Shown: piece after piece, positions 1-37,986 of the stretch
How the letters are laid out: each line of letters starts with the position of its first letter
Position numbering within the stretch: position 1 is the stretch's first letter
Assembly: GCA_963693365.1 (NCBI GenBank)
Contig: CAVNZM010000004.1
Location: 7,936,001 to 8,000,000, forward strand
Length of the DNA: 64,000 nucleotides
Direction of reading: 5' to 3'
Source: Amoebidium appalachense
Taxonomy: Eukaryota; Ichthyosporea
Position numbers and translations under genes: made by a program
The notes under the pieces: generated by a model
Told to the model about the DNA's origin: nothing
Databases searched by the model: none
The model's input: the letters and a program-made list of their open reading frames with translations, nothing else

Positions 1-222
1 TACACAACCTGCCGTGCTCGCCCGCGCCCACACACACGTACAGTCATACACAACTCTGTGCCTCATCCCATCTCTCCTCCTCTCTCACTCTCTCTTTATC
101 TCCCCCCCCCCCCCTCCCCCCTCCGCCTCTCTCTCCTCTCCCTCATCTGAACCCCTCCCCTCCACCCCTCCCCCCCCGCCCTGCACTCTCTCTCTCCCCC
201 CTCATCCCCTCCATCAGGACAC

Positions 223-225
<3 letters not shown>

Positions 226-294
<69 letters not shown>
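226..294. repeat. (CA)n microsatellite abutting a 3' splice site
   Basis: A (CA)n tract runs straight into CAG| of the exon at 295, replacing an ordinary polypyrimidine tract. Confidence 0.9.
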
Positions 295-5123
<4,829 letters not shown>

Positions 5124-6432
5124 CGTTGGTAATTCCTAACCAATCAGGTTATAACGTTAATACCTAATTTATCAAATTTTGACGTTAATTCTTGAATCTG
5201 TTTACTTAAGGGAAAGCACGAAAGTCATTTGCTACTGGACCACATACACTTACTCCCCAAGAAACGCGCTGAGCATGAGCTCGAGAGCGCAGCAGTCATT
5301 TGTGTTTGTATGTTATGATTTTCTTTTCTTTTCAAATGCTTTCTCTCTCTCTCTCTCTCTCTCCCTCCTTTTTTTTTATTTTTTATTTTTTTTTTTGTGG
5401 TGGCAAGAGGGAGGGGGGGGGGGGGGGGGGGGGGGAGCAAACACACACACACACACACGCAACGCGCGCGTGCGCTTACTCATGCGTGTGTATGTTTGGA
5501 AATTGGCCTGATGAAGTAATGCATGTAGTAATATGGTATCATTTCGTGAATGTGGTGACGTGGGCCATGCTGTTAATAGTCATGTCATTGAAGTCACGTA
5601 TGATAAAGTGGAGGGGTTGGGAATTACACTTATCTGCTTAGTATTAGTATTATTGGAGTTGAATAACTATGCTCTACTGAAACGAGACATGTTAGCGGTC
5701 TTTGTGGATCAGCCGTGCCCAGCTTTCTCCTCTCTAGTTGTCGGACATGATATGATGATTATGATACTGCCTGAATTTGTTGAAGTTCTGGTAATATTTT
5801 TTTTTCTTTTGACTGATTTAAAATTTTAAAGGGGGTGGTGGAACAGATTTATCCAAGAACTCTGTGCCTCGAGCAATTACGTAAACCTCTACCAACCCAA
5901 TCTTGGTACGCACAGAACCTCGAATAAACAGCATAATAAAAAAACCCACATGGTGAGGTTTTGTTCCAGAAACTTTTTTTTTTTTTTATATCAATCTGGC
6001 GCAAGCCTTCATTGATCGAAGCAATCACACAATGCCATGCATATAACCCCCCCCCCCCCCCCCCCCTCCCTTTTTTATTTATTTTCATTTTATTTTTATT
6101 TTTAACCTTTGAAATGAATTGTTCACGTGACCAAGCTCTGTGTGTACCTAGGCCTCCGGATTCGAGTATCTTTTCTCCCTCTCTCGGAGTCTGTCTTCTC
6201 GCACACACACTCTCGAGATCTTTGGATCCCCTGTCTCCTGGCTTGGGTGCCAATTTACTTATTCTCGAGCAGCCCCCCCCCCCCCCTCGTTTATTTAATT
6301 GATAGATGTGTGGGGACTAGAACCCCCCGGCGGGGGGCTTCTGCTGCCTGCTGAACTACTCTGCCTCAACTGTTCAAGTTCGTTGGCTGTGTGGGCCTCC
6401 TTTCTCAGTTCTCAGGAGGGCCTATGTACAAT

Positions 6433-6467
<35 letters not shown>

Positions 6468-6490
6468 AAGAAAGAAAAAAAAAAAAGGAA

Positions 6491-6527
<37 letters not shown>

Positions 6528-6982
6528 GCTAATGTTAATAGAAGTGATTGCGCAAACATCCTGTGGTGCAGTTTTAGCCAATCATCGGCAGCAAGAGCTT
6601 TTTGGCGCAAAAGGGCCAGAAAAAGGGCAAAAGGTGACGTGTTCGGTGCCTACACCCACAGTAAAGCTTCTTTCTGCTTTTGTGTTGTTTCCATGTGCGG
6701 AGGTTTGCTAGTCTCACATGTGCCCTTAAATAAGATTCTGATAGAACTTGTACACGCATTCTCTTTCGTGGTTGTTAAATCTGCTGTTAGGTTTTTCTTG
6801 GATCCAGGCTTTATGAACCTGTGTGGTCTCGACAAACCAACTCGCAAGTAACTCAACCCTTAGCACAGCACACTCGGAAACATCGTTTGCTACAGAGACA
6901 AACACAGGAATTATAGTTTGATAATACACCTCTACTTCAAGCCGTTCTTATGTTTCCAACCCAAGCCGGTTGCTTGAAAGAT

Positions 6983-7013
<31 letters not shown>

Positions 7014-7187
7014 ACTTGAAAAGTTCTTCCCTTTCCGCCCTAAATCTATAACCCATCACCTTTCTCGTCTGTTCACTTTTCGGTAGGAAACTTGGCGAAA
7101 CATGAACAGTAACGGTTTCAAGGTTGGAGCTGTGGAATCAGGAGATTGGTGACGGTTGAATATTTTCTGCACGGGTTTGACATAAAG
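5124..7187. other. Intergenic interval between two + strand genes
   Basis: No convincing exon seen. It holds an A/T-rich stretch with AATAAA-like motifs (5922, 5933), a (CT)n tract near 5340, a poly(G) run (5412), an A-rich/poly(G) pair (6435-6527) and poly(C) (6986-7013). The last ~100 bp before ATG 7188 are probably 5' UTR or promoter of the downstream gene. Confidence 0.5.
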
Positions 7188-20403
<13,216 letters not shown>

Positions 20404-20854
20404 CACCGTGGCTATGTAATGGTGATGGAGAGCTGGCATGCAAGAAGTGAGGATGGGGAGGCACAACGACTTCCCCCCCGGGGGGGGGGGGCTGGGCTCG
20501 AGAGGTTTTTCTGCCGCACTGTTGGTTATTTTCAGCATTTAATTTCTTCATCCTTTCTTTATTGGGTTGAGCTTGTCTTCTCTGTCTATTTGCCCTTTTG
20601 TTTAGTGTTTGTTGTGTCATATTGTGCGTGTGTGTGTGTGCATGTGTGTGTGGGGGGGGAGTGCGTGTGTGCGGTGTGTGCAGGTGTGCGAACATTCGTG
20701 CGGTGTTGTGTGTTTGGTTGGTTGGTTGTTTTTGGGGGGGGGTATTGGGAAAGGAAATAACGTACTGAAATATACGAGAACGGTGTTATTCGTTGTGTGA
20801 TCAATGAAAAGCACTCCCTAGACCATAAAGCATGAAGGAAAAAACGATGTGTGG

Positions 20855-20916
<62 letters not shown>

Positions 20917-22561
20917 TGTGGCGGGGGAGGGGGGGGGGGGGGGGGGGGGGGGGGGATAGGGTTTCAAAGCACCACACTGAGAGTAAGCTTTGACCGGTGT
21001 CTGTAGGTAGATGATATATAAAACGCATTTATCATACTCTGCAATCATATTGTACCTATATTCCCTTGAATGTTCATACCTGTCACGACTATGTTATGTC
21101 ACGTTGGTCGATGTACATACAGGAATTCCTTCAATTCTGGGGAGTGATTATTGGCCATTCACTGGCCATGGTTTTTTTCCTAATTCCAAACTTGCTGATC
21201 ATCATACGTGAGCACTTTTATAGGAAGTTATACATGTTTCCGTAAATTTGAACTGAATTCGAATGCATTTAAGTCTTAGGAGTCGGAGTGCACCCAATCC
21301 CACTTGCAGCAGGACTCTCCAGTGTCCCGTGTCATGCATGTACATACATCTATAACCAAACATCGTCAAGAAAAATAAACTTACCAAGCGTTACCAACCA
21401 CAGTGTTTTACAAAAGATGTGTGGGGCACGGCACATTCATTAGCCTGTTCATACCGGCAAATTTCCCTAGATAGTCACTTCCGAAACACAGAAACAGATA
21501 CAAAAGTATACGAAATATTGATATTTTCCCCAAACAAACTTAGAAAGGTATGTAGGTAAGACATATACGTGTCGATATTTACAATTTATTTGAGCTTTTT
21601 CTGTCATTTTGAGCCGTAATAGAGTTGTTTAGAGCTGTTAGAGCTGGCCGGCCAAATCAATTAGTGCCGGCCCGAAGAGGTTAACTGACATATATGTGTG
21701 CACAAGTGTGCCTGCAGCATACCCATATCCGTAGGGGCTGTGAGATGAATGTGAGATGGTACTGTGGGCGGAGATGTGAGGCGTGAGTAGGTGGGACACT
21801 TCGGCCAAGTACACGGTTCAGGTGCATCTTTAATAGTGCAGTCGTGTGAGGCCTTTGCTGTGGTTCCACTCCCTCTCGCACTCAGACTGTAACCGTGCGG
21901 TACTCAATCTGTCTGGGAGTGTGGGCGCACTGGGTATTTATACCTCTCGTGCAACCACTAATTGATCAGCAATTAGGCGCTCATATGATAGATCCACACA
22001 CTCGTAAGCGGCCTGGCACTACGTGCGGGTCCGTCTTACGTATACGTAATACAGGGCGTGTAATGGGGGCGTTGCAATCACGGGAGGTGCCCTTCGAATT
22101 CGAATGAATTCACTGGCGGTAAAGATACAATGGTGTTATGGTGATTCGAACACCTTACCAGAGCAGTATGTAGTTTCTTATTTTGGGTTTGTGTACATGT
22201 ACATGCACATATCTATGTGCACCCACAAATTTTATTTAGTCAAAGGGGCACACCAGGTACCTGTAGTTTAGCTGCTAACGGTAGCCTCGGCCTATAAACT
22301 GTTCGTGTCACTACACACCTGCCCAGAGGCTTCCAAAGATCCGGCACGATGTTTTTAGTTAACATTAAAATAAAAAACCACAGCAGCAATAATATAACTG
22401 CATAACCCTCGCGATCGACGTATATGTACACACTTCGAGCCCGCTAGCTTCATTCAACACGAGAAAAACAACTGATGTTAAAGATTGTCGACCTGGAAAT
22501 GTGATCACGTTGGCACAAAGCGGGGATTTTATTGAAGTTTCCTTTAAAGTTTATTCGATGT
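20404..22561. other. Convergent intergenic interval
   Basis: Lies between the stop of the + strand SHP-box gene and the stop of the - strand hydrolase, so it should hold both 3' UTRs. It starts with poly(T)/poly(G) blocks (20856-20956) and then becomes ordinary mixed-composition DNA (21000-22500), the longest microsatellite-poor stretch of the left half. No exon seen. Confidence 0.5.
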
Positions 22562-29196
<6,635 letters not shown>

Positions 29197-29474
29197 GGTG
29201 AAGAAAGGGGGGAGGGGGGAGGGGGGGGGGAGAGGGAGGGAGGGAGAGAGAGGGGGGAGGGGGGGAGGGGGAGGAGGACGAGGGGAAGGGGGAGGGGGTA
29301 GGGGGGTAGGGGAAGGTTAGGAATGGTTGACAAGTGCTGTTTATCGAAGTGGGCGGATGAGTGGAGGGATGAGTGGGTGGAAGTGTCTCGGTATGATACG
29401 TCCCGGTGACACTGGCTGGTTGGTTGCTTGTTCGCACGCCACAAAAACGTTTTTTTTTCGTGTGTCGTGGAAAA

Positions 29475-29516
29475 CCACGGCCCTCTGAAACAAATTTTTT
29501 TTTCAGAGGGCCGTGG
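29475..29516. repeat. Perfect 16-bp inverted repeat (hairpin)
   Basis: CCACGGCCCTCTGAAA and its exact reverse complement are separated by ten A/T-rich bases. It sits about 280 bp upstream of the hydrolase start; the flanking motif GGGAAAACCTCGGGAGT is shared with the paralogous unit (34718), but the hairpin itself is absent there. Confidence 0.95.
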
Positions 29517-30185
29517 GAAAACCTCGGGAGTATTGAGATTACGTAATCGATTCTCGGCCCCGGGTCAAGCAGTCATCATAAGATTGGGCCCCTGCACCCT
29601 CGCATTCTTCCATCCCTCCTCCCCTACCGTCCTGTTCTCCCTCACCCTTCCCCCCTCCCCACCCCCCCTAGACCTTAAGGGTACGTAACCTTCCAGCTCA
29701 CCCAGCCCCCCTCCCCCCCCCCCCCCCCCCCCCCCTCCCCTCCCCCCCCGGGTCCCCCTCCCCGGTCCCCAATGGTCCACCACCACCATCACCACGGCCA
29801 ACCCCCCTGCCCCCCTCCCCCCCCCCCCCCCCCACAAAAAGAAAGAAAGAAATAAAGGGCTCCGGGCTCCCTCCTTCCCCCCTCCCCCCTCCCTCCCCCC
29901 TCCCTCCCACGTCTTAAAATCAACCCCAAACCACGATGCCCACTATGGTACCTGACACCCCTATGTCTCCGCCCCCGATATATTCTCCGGATCCCTATTA
30001 AAGCAAACCAAATAGCCAAACAAGAAACTTAGGCTACGTACCGGTAAACAAAAGAAATCGGATTAGAACTCACGTAAAGAGAAATATACTTACACGCTTT
30101 AGGTTGATATGCATTATGGTGTTAAGCTGGGCCGGGGAAAGGTCGTGGTGGTGGTGGTGGTGGTACCATTAGTGGGGATTAGGTG

Positions 30186-30340
30186 CTAAAAGCAGAATTA
30201 TTCAGCAAAGGCAGAATTATTCTGCTCGAAGCAGATTATTCTTGACAAAGCAGAATTATTTTTGCTAAAAGCAGAATGATTCTGCTAAAAGCTGAAGTAT
30301 TCTGCTCATAGCAGAATTATTCTTTGAAAAGCAGTTTTTT
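30186..30340. repeat. About 20-24-bp minisatellite with near-palindromic units
   Basis: About seven units around AAAGCAGAATTATTCTGCT. Each unit is nearly self-complementary, so either strand could fold into serial hairpins. Confidence 0.85.
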
Positions 30341-30574
30341 TTTTTTGGACAAATTTGATCCCGGGCTTTAGTCCAATACGCCGAAGGTCACAATAACATC
30401 ATCGGAACCAGGATACTCCCTTCGATTTATACTCTTTAACAAGCATTTCAAAATCCTTACAGGTAATCAGTTTCAACAACAACTTGAACTTCGCCAAGTC
30501 CTATTCATATGTGTAGAGCCCCGTAACTACCGGCAAGAATTTCGGGTGTCGCTGGATTCGTGTACTGTAACACC

Positions 30575-31017
30575 TACAGATACCGTCCACCATTAAGAAT
30601 ACCCGCCAATAAGAATACGCTAGCGGCCACGGCCAAGTCGGTTTTTTTTTTTTTAAGAATATGCAGCACAGCCAGATTTGGGGATATTCTTAATGGCGGA
30701 CTGACCTATAAACCTTGCTGGATCATGCACATATATGCCCCCCCCCCCCCCCCGCCTTCCCCTGGGCCCCCCGGGGCTGAGGCTCCCCTCCCTTCCTCCC
30801 CCCCTCCGGATCCCTCCCCCCGTGACAAACACCTCATGGCCAACCCTCCCCTCCCTATGTTTCCCCCTTCCCTTCGCCCCCTCCCCCTCCTCCCCCCCCC
30901 CCCCCCCCCGGGGGCCCCGTGGCATTTAAGAATATGATAGCGGCCATGTAAAAACTTTATGAATATACACCGCGACCACGTTTTGGGGGGGGTTCTTGAT
31001 GGTGGACGGCATCTGTA
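30575..31017. mobile_element. MITE, Tc1/mariner-type (TA target duplication)
   Basis: The left end TA|CAGATACCGTCCACCATT and the right end, read on the - strand, TA|CAGATGCCGTCCACCATC form about 28-bp terminal inverted repeats with a few mismatches, flanked by TA on both sides. Inside are further inverted AAGAATA and GCGGCCA motifs and poly(C) but no transposase frame. It is absent from the paralogous duplicate unit. Confidence 0.75.
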
Positions 31018-31616
31018 TAATTTTGGGCCCATGCCATATATGGTAATACAATTTTAATATTCATGGGCGACTTTCGCCACAAAGCCTACATTACACATAT
31101 GCGTGACTGTAACATCACACATCGATAGTACATACAGTTGATATCGCTACCTTCCCAGATTCATTGCGTAGTATTTTATTTCATTTAACACAGTGTGGTT
31201 ACTAAGTGTCCTTCATTTCCGTGATTTCACAACATGAATTTATGGATGGCCTACGGTAGTGCACCCATTAACTTTAAAATATGTGCCAAGCGGCGCTTAT
31301 TTAAAATACCCAGCGTGCAGTGCTTATCATGGTGACGGGTGTGTGGGGTTTAGCAATTGAAAAACCGTCTATGCGGGTGGATAACTGTATGTAGAAACTC
31401 GAATTCATGCTTTTGTCGATGATCTTTCGACGCCGGCGCATGTACGTTTACACGCACGCACACGCACACACGCGCGCGCGCGAGTGTGTGTTTGAGTGTG
31501 AGTGTGAGTGTGTGTGTGTGGTTGTGTTTGCGTGTGTGTGGTTGTGTGTGTGTTTGCCGTGTATGTGTGTGTGTGTGTGTGTGTTGTGTTTCCGTGCGCA
31601 TGTACGCCCACCCGCC

Positions 31617-32009
31617 CTATTGCTCGCGTGAATTTGGCTGGAACATTGTATCCATAAACTCTGAGCTCTTGAGCAGGTCGTAGTTTGCTTTGGTGACATG
31701 CAGGCCATGCTTCACCGCCAGGTGCGCATGGAGCGACGGAAATACCTCGTATCTGCACCAATAGGAGTTGTGATTAGTTTTAATAGTCGCAATACGAAAA
31801 ATTTAAAAAATGGAGGGCAAAAGCAGAGCGATAAAAATAACACGGGCATGGTATCTACCTGCTTTCGGCTTTGCTCGAGCGGAAGAGAAAGCAGTGCGAG
31901 GGGGAGCAGAAATCTTGGCCCAGGCGAAAGGTCAAGATGATTTGTATAGGGTATGACTAGGAGTGACACACACACACACACGCACGCCCGCGCCCGTTCG
32001 TGTGTGCGT

Positions 32010-32057
<48 letters not shown>

Positions 32058-32215
32058 GGGGGGAAAGTTGGGGGAGGGGGGACAGAGGAGATGAGAGCAA
32101 GACAGACAAAGAGAGAGGAGAGAGGGAAGTGGGGAGAGAGAGTGGGAGCGAGAGAGGGGGGGGGGGGGGAGAGGAGGGAGAGGGGGACGGGGGAGGGGGG
32201 CGGGGGACAAAGGGA

Positions 32216-32286
<71 letters not shown>

Positions 32287-33157
32287 GGAGAGAGAGAGAA
32301 GGGGGACAGGGAGGGAGGGGGGAGGACGGAAGGGAGGCTCTTGCAGAACCTTTTTTTTTTTTTTTTTTTTTTTGGGGGGGGAGGGGGGGGGGGAGGCAAA
32401 AACTGCTCAATTGAATCTATATCACCCGGGTCTGCAGCTCCTCATAGAAACAAAAAGACAAACACAAAGAGAAAACAAAGAAGAGAAGAAGCACGCACAC
32501 AGTAAGGAACCAGGCTAAGTAGTTGAAACTCCGGCGCACGCACATGCGAGGGCTTGTAAGGGATGCCCACAAGCGCAAACAAATAAACAGAAAGACAAAC
32601 GGGGGAGGGGGGGGGGAGGGGAGGGGGGGAGTGAACAGAAGGAAAGTAAGGAAGGAAGAAACAAAAAGAAAAAGAAAACACCTTGGATACGTAGCCTTAT
32701 CAGTGAAGAACATAGTCCAAACACTATCAATGAATATTGGGAAGGGGGTACAAGCCTTACAAGGGCTTGACACTCAAATGCCCCGTTTCACATACCTCTT
32801 GTCGCAATCTGGCATGATGCAGTGGAAGCTTCTCGAAAGTTGGTCTCTCCGTCGACGATGCCTTATTCTGTAACCCATCGGCGCCATTGGCAACGAATTC
32901 AAACTGGAGTTTCTTTTTTTCCTCCTCGAAAGCGCGTATGAAGTTCGGTGGTGCTTAACACGGAGACCGTAGTTGCAGTTTGAACGAGGGAGGGCGGTAG
33001 TGGTGGTAGTGGTGGCTGTGGAGATTGAATCGGCTTGTTCGATTTTTAACGTGTCGTCTTTGTCAGAGTTGCTTGGCTGTGTGTGAGTGTGGGTGGGTGA
33101 GTGTGTGAGTGGGTGAGTGAGTGAGTGAGTGGGTGAGTGAGTGAGTGAGTGTTTGTG

Positions 33158-33200
<43 letters not shown>

Positions 33201-33252
33201 ATGTGCGTGTGTGTGTGTGTGTGCGTGTGTCTGTGTGTGTGTGTGCGTGCGC

Positions 33253-33342
<90 letters not shown>

Positions 33343-33866
33343 CCGTGCATGTGCGTGTGCATGTGCGTGTGCATGTGTGCATGTCAGTGCTCCATGACAG
33401 CATCCTCGTTTCACTAAACTAGGCCCTTTTAGGATCAAAGGGAAAAGCATGAGGAGCCCCACCAATAATATTACACATATACCGACCAAACCCAGAGTTA
33501 TGGTAGTGGGAGAGTATCAGTGGTACATAGTGTAGGCGTAAGTACGTGCGTGCATGTGTGTTGTGTATGTGTGCATTTTTTTGCTTGCACGTGAATGCCG
33601 GTTGTGCCATTTGGCGAGAGGGAAGGGGGGTGGGGGGGGTGGGAACCACGAACGGGGGCGGGGGGAGGGGGGAGGAGGGGGGAGGGGAGGGGGGACCGGG
33701 GAGGTCACATGGTTTTCGCATACCGGACTCCATGGTGTAACTGGTGTGCCGGGCTCGTCATCAGCAGAGGATTCTCTTTTTACTGGTGCAAAAACCTGCT
33801 CTGGTCGCTGATGAAGACTGTCAATAGACACAGAGAGGGGGGGGGGGGGCATACCACGGGAATGAC
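31617..33866 (-). pseudogene. 5'-truncated duplicate of the C2H2 zinc-finger gene
   Basis: A partial first exon (about 33866-33724) matches the end of the intact gene's first exon (shared SRGMPP.., then LHQRPEQ against LYQRPGQ) and keeps its donor. Exon 33076-32796 and terminal exon 31752-31617 (TAG) are open and keep sites and phases. Spliced, they encode the zinc finger CIMPDCDKR|YEVFPSLRAHLAVKH, with both Cys and both His intact, and end NSREQ. The first ~385 residues and the start are missing because the duplication breakpoint falls inside exon 1. The absence of stops in three exons suggests the duplication is recent or that the exons are still used, for instance as alternative 3' exons of the upstream intact copy. 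Called a pseudogene because no start is visible, but it could be partly functional. Confidence 0.7.
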
Positions 33867-34334
33867 TCATAGGGAGTGAAAGTGCATGCAAATAGGGGGG
33901 GTCTACAAGCTGACTGCTGGTTGAATGGAAACATGTACATTCCTCCTTGTTTCGATTCGGCCGCCACTCAAGACCAGTGTATGTTCATAATGGGTAGTCA
34001 AAACAAATAAATCAACTAGGTAATCATTTAGGAGATTTACACCAACGAGCCTTGGGTAAACTTGAGAAGCGCATGGCGGCGAATAGGGAGAAAATGGAAG
34101 TGGGAAGGGTGGGAGGGTGGGAGGGGGAGGGACAAAGAATGCGTCCATGTGGAGGGACGGGGGAGAAGGAGGGGAACTTGGGTGAGTGGAAAGAGGGGGG
34201 GGGGGGAGGGGGGGGGGGGGAGGATGGGCATGAGGATCAAGAGGAGGTTACAGGAACGAGAAAAGAGCAACCGTGTAGCAGCTGTAGCAAGGAAAAAGAG
34301 GAAATGGAGATAATTACAAGATGCAAAGACGTAC

Positions 34335-34415
34335 CGTGATGCCCAGCTTTGCGGCCCGGCGGCGTGGCAGTTCCACTCCCTTATATAGAGCTGCATTGCA
34401 GGCAAATTCGCTCAT
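34335..34415 (-). pseudogene. Duplicated first exon of the alpha/beta hydrolase, catalytic loop deleted
   Basis: An 81-nt open exon starts with ATG (34415) and ends at an intact donor (ACG|GTACGT). It encodes 27 residues parallel to the 37-residue first exon at 29196-29086: both share YKGVEL and end in a short Gly-(Ile/Val)-Thr. It lacks ten codons in frame, including the HG oxyanion-loop segment, so an enzyme using it should be inactive or altered. Flanking sequence (33875-34060) matches that of the intact exon (28620-28810). No other hydrolase exons follow before the truncated zinc-finger copy. It could act as an alternative upstream first exon of the intact hydrolase, or be dead. Confidence 0.65.
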
Positions 34416-34442
34416 AGTGGGGGGGGAGGGAGGTGGGGGGAA

Positions 34443-34473
<31 letters not shown>

Positions 34474-37400
34474 GGGGGTCAGGACATTGACGAGTAATCA
34501 GTGTAGGATTTTTTTTGTAAGCGTAGTTTCCCAGGCTTGTACCCGCTACTTTACGTAAGGCTGGGCCTTCTACACTGCCGCAACATACATAGATACAAAG
34601 TTATGTCAGGGCAGGGAGTCCATGGCCACAGGGACATTTCGAAGTGACCGTCTCAAACAGCAGTCAAGGCCTAGAGTGCAGTCATCGGATAAGTGAGCGG
34701 CTCCGACATATCGCAACGGGAAAACCTCGGGAGTCAGTAATAGTTACGTAATCATCACTGCTCGTTGACAAGGTGCCACTACACTATGTACCCCCAAGTA
34801 TAAAAAAACCCCCATATAATACACATGAAACACCCCCCCCCCCCCCCCCCCCCCCAACCACCCCCCCCTCCCCCCCCCCCTTCTCCCCCTCTCTCCCTCC
34901 CTTCCTTCTCCCACACGTACACACACCAGCCCCCGGGCCACGGCCATCTGAACACCCCCCGGCACCACCGAGTCCCCCCCCCCCCCCCCCCATCCCCTCC
35001 TCCCTTGGGGCCCCCCGTGCTGGGCAACCCCCGGCCCATCCCGGTATGCCATTCGACTCGTACCCCTCCCCCCCTTCCCCCCCTCTTCCCGCGCTATATG
35101 CCTCGGGGAGAGGGGGAGAATATATCCGACCCCATCAACCCCAAGCTTGAAGCATGAAACAAAAAAAAGGAATTAATAATGTTCAAAGCAGGGTGGTGTT
35201 GGGTCAGGGGCAGGGGAGCAGGCTCGGTGAGTCAAGGAGGGGAGAAGGGGATGGAGGGAGGAAGGGGGAGGGGGGGGGGGGGGGGGGGGGGGCGGGGCGG
35301 GGAGGGGGTGGACTTGGGCATCACACGTGTGTATGCATGTGTGTGTTTGTGGCATGCATATGGTGTCTTTGACAATGTCACACGGTGTGCGCGCGTGTGT
35401 GCGGGTGTGTGTGTGTGTGTGTGTATCTGTGTGTGTGTGCGTGCGTGTGTGTGTGTGTGTGTGTGCATGTGTGCTTGCATGTTTTTGTGTACGAATGTAT
35501 TTCCTTTTGTGCACGCATGTTCTTGTTGGGACGGAGTCAGAGCTTCAGAGGGGGTGGGGTGGGGTGGGTGGGTTTGTAGGGAGAGGGGGAAGGATGAGGA
35601 CGCGGGGGGAGGGGGAGGGGGGTTAAGGGGAGGGGGGTTAAGGGGAGGGGGGTTAAGGGGGAGGGGGGGGGGGGGAGGGGAGGGAGGGGGTGGCCATGGA
35701 GAGGGGGTGGGAGGGGCTGGGGTGATTTGGGACCCACGATGAGCTGACACGGTGCACGAATGCACACCTAGGGCCTGAGGTTATAGTTTGCATCATTCGA
35801 GAGGATTACAGTTGACCTTGCCAAAGGAGTCACTGTGCCACTGTGCCAAAATAGAGTTTTTACATGTGTGTAACTAACCCACCTCACCCCACCTCCCCCC
35901 CCCCCCCCCCCTCCTCCCCCACCCCCGCCACACACACACACACTCCGTACACATACACACACGTACACACCGATACGTGCAGCGCAAACCGTGGGATGTC
36001 TCCTTTATTCCCATGATCATCCCGTCCTTTAACAACCTATCTGGACCATTTGTCGGGCCCCGTGAGTGGTTCTCTTGTTTCCTAACCACACCCATCGTGG
36101 CACCCCCGCACAAGAGCACACTGGTTGTGTACGTTGTGGTAGTGGTGGTGGCATGTGCGTGTTTGTGTGTGTGTGTGTGTGTGTGGTGGTGGTGGTGGTG
36201 GTGCTGTATGTGTGTGTGTGTGGTGGTAGTGGCGTGGCGTGTGCGTGTGTGTGTGGTGGTGATGGTGTTTGGGGGGGGGGGGGGGGGGGGGGGATGGGGA
36301 CACGCAGGGCCGGGGAGAGAAGGGTTTCGCATGGTGGCACTTGCAATTGTTATATTCGATTTGACCTGTAGCTAACCCGCTGAAATCTGCTACTACATAA
36401 CAGTATGAGATGCTCTCAACATTTCAAATTCGATTTTCAAAATTTCGCCGAGCAATCGATTTCGCAAAACAACAAGTTGCGATGTACTTCAGTGTGCATA
36501 TAGACATGTACATACATTACATAAGCTAACTAACATACACACCTATTGCACACATAGGAACCTACTGCAAATATACTTACCTATTGCACACATATGTACC
36601 CAATGCACACATACGTACCTATTGCACACATCATCTGAGGTACCATGATCTAAGTACCTATAGCACACATGATGTACCTATTGCACCTATACGTGCCTAC
36701 TACACACATACTAAGTACCTACAGTATTGCACATACATACCTATTGCACACATCATATGGGGTACCTTTTGCAAATATAAGTTTCTAGTGCAGACATGAT
36801 GTACCTATTGCACCTATACATACCTGCTACGCACATAGGTACCTACAGTATTGCAAATATGCGTACCTATTGCACACACACACACATACGTACATGTTGC
36901 ACACATAGGTACCTATTGCACACATGCACACTAGCCCCGCAAGCTGGAGCACTCAAACCTCACACTCCAAGACAAACGGAAAAAAAACAGTCAACACGTA
37001 AACACACCGTATACATGTTGCACAGGACAGTGATATTCATGCGCGACTTCCGGCACAAAGCCTACTGTATGTGTACGTGCACATGCATGTACAAACCATC
37101 ATTATGTCGACCTTCAAGCTTTATTGCCAGTAACCTATTCTACAAACTGATATATCAATTGATAGCTTATAATCTGCTACTGTACACTTCATTCACTTCA
37201 ACCCTAATCAAAACACCGTGTACATATAATATTTAATTCAAGATCATTGCGCGAAACTAAATCAGTCATGCAAACACTGTAGGCATATAAATAGTGGTTA
37301 CCTAGTAGTATTCGTAATGGTCACAAAGTACCCTTCTCTTCATAACCCAAAAACATGAAAGGTTGAATGGTTTAATGTACTGCACCCAATAATATCGGCT

Positions 37401-37624
37401 CTCGCCTCTTAACTTCATACTCAGAACTAGACTTTACAAGACTACGGTAACGACTAATATAGTACCTACGCCGCAGACAAAATGTATTAGATTGCTGTGT
37501 GTGCGTGTTTTGCAGAATCAAGAAACCGTCTACGGTTGTACGACTGTGTAGTATTGATTCGGATTCTTGTTTTTGTCAACGATCTCTAAAGGCGTGTGCA
37601 AGTGTGTGTGTACGTGTGCACGTG

Positions 37625-37705
<81 letters not shown>

Positions 37706-37986
37706 TTTCAACGGTGTGTGTGTATGTGTGTGTGATTGTGTTACAGTCTCTCTGGCGCTTGTGTGGTCTTAAGTACGAGAGATTGTACCTATCCGCCTCC
37801 ACCTTCTCCCCCCCCCCCCCCCCCCCCCCCCTCCCCTCCCCTCGTACATCAACATTTCTTGGCTGCATATTAGTAGTTTAAATATTAATAGATATGCTAA
37901 TTCATCTAACACCTTCGTTGCATATATGCATCTTGCAACAGCTATATGAATCATGATATTCAGACCCATGATGATAGCTGGCTGCC
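34416..37986. other. Region downstream of the intact zinc-finger gene
   Basis: No convincing exon. Contains poly(C)/poly(G) tracts, GGGGAGGGGGGTTAA-type repeats (35618-35660), (GT)n tracts, a (GTG)n block (36136-36260) and the degenerate 36.5-36.9 kb tandem repeat. It should include the zinc-finger 3' UTR and the promoter of the duplicated hydrolase exon. Confidence 0.5.
36480..36930. repeat. Degenerate 20-23-bp tandem repeat
   Basis: About fifteen drifting copies of ACCTATTGCACACATACGT. Confidence 0.85.
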
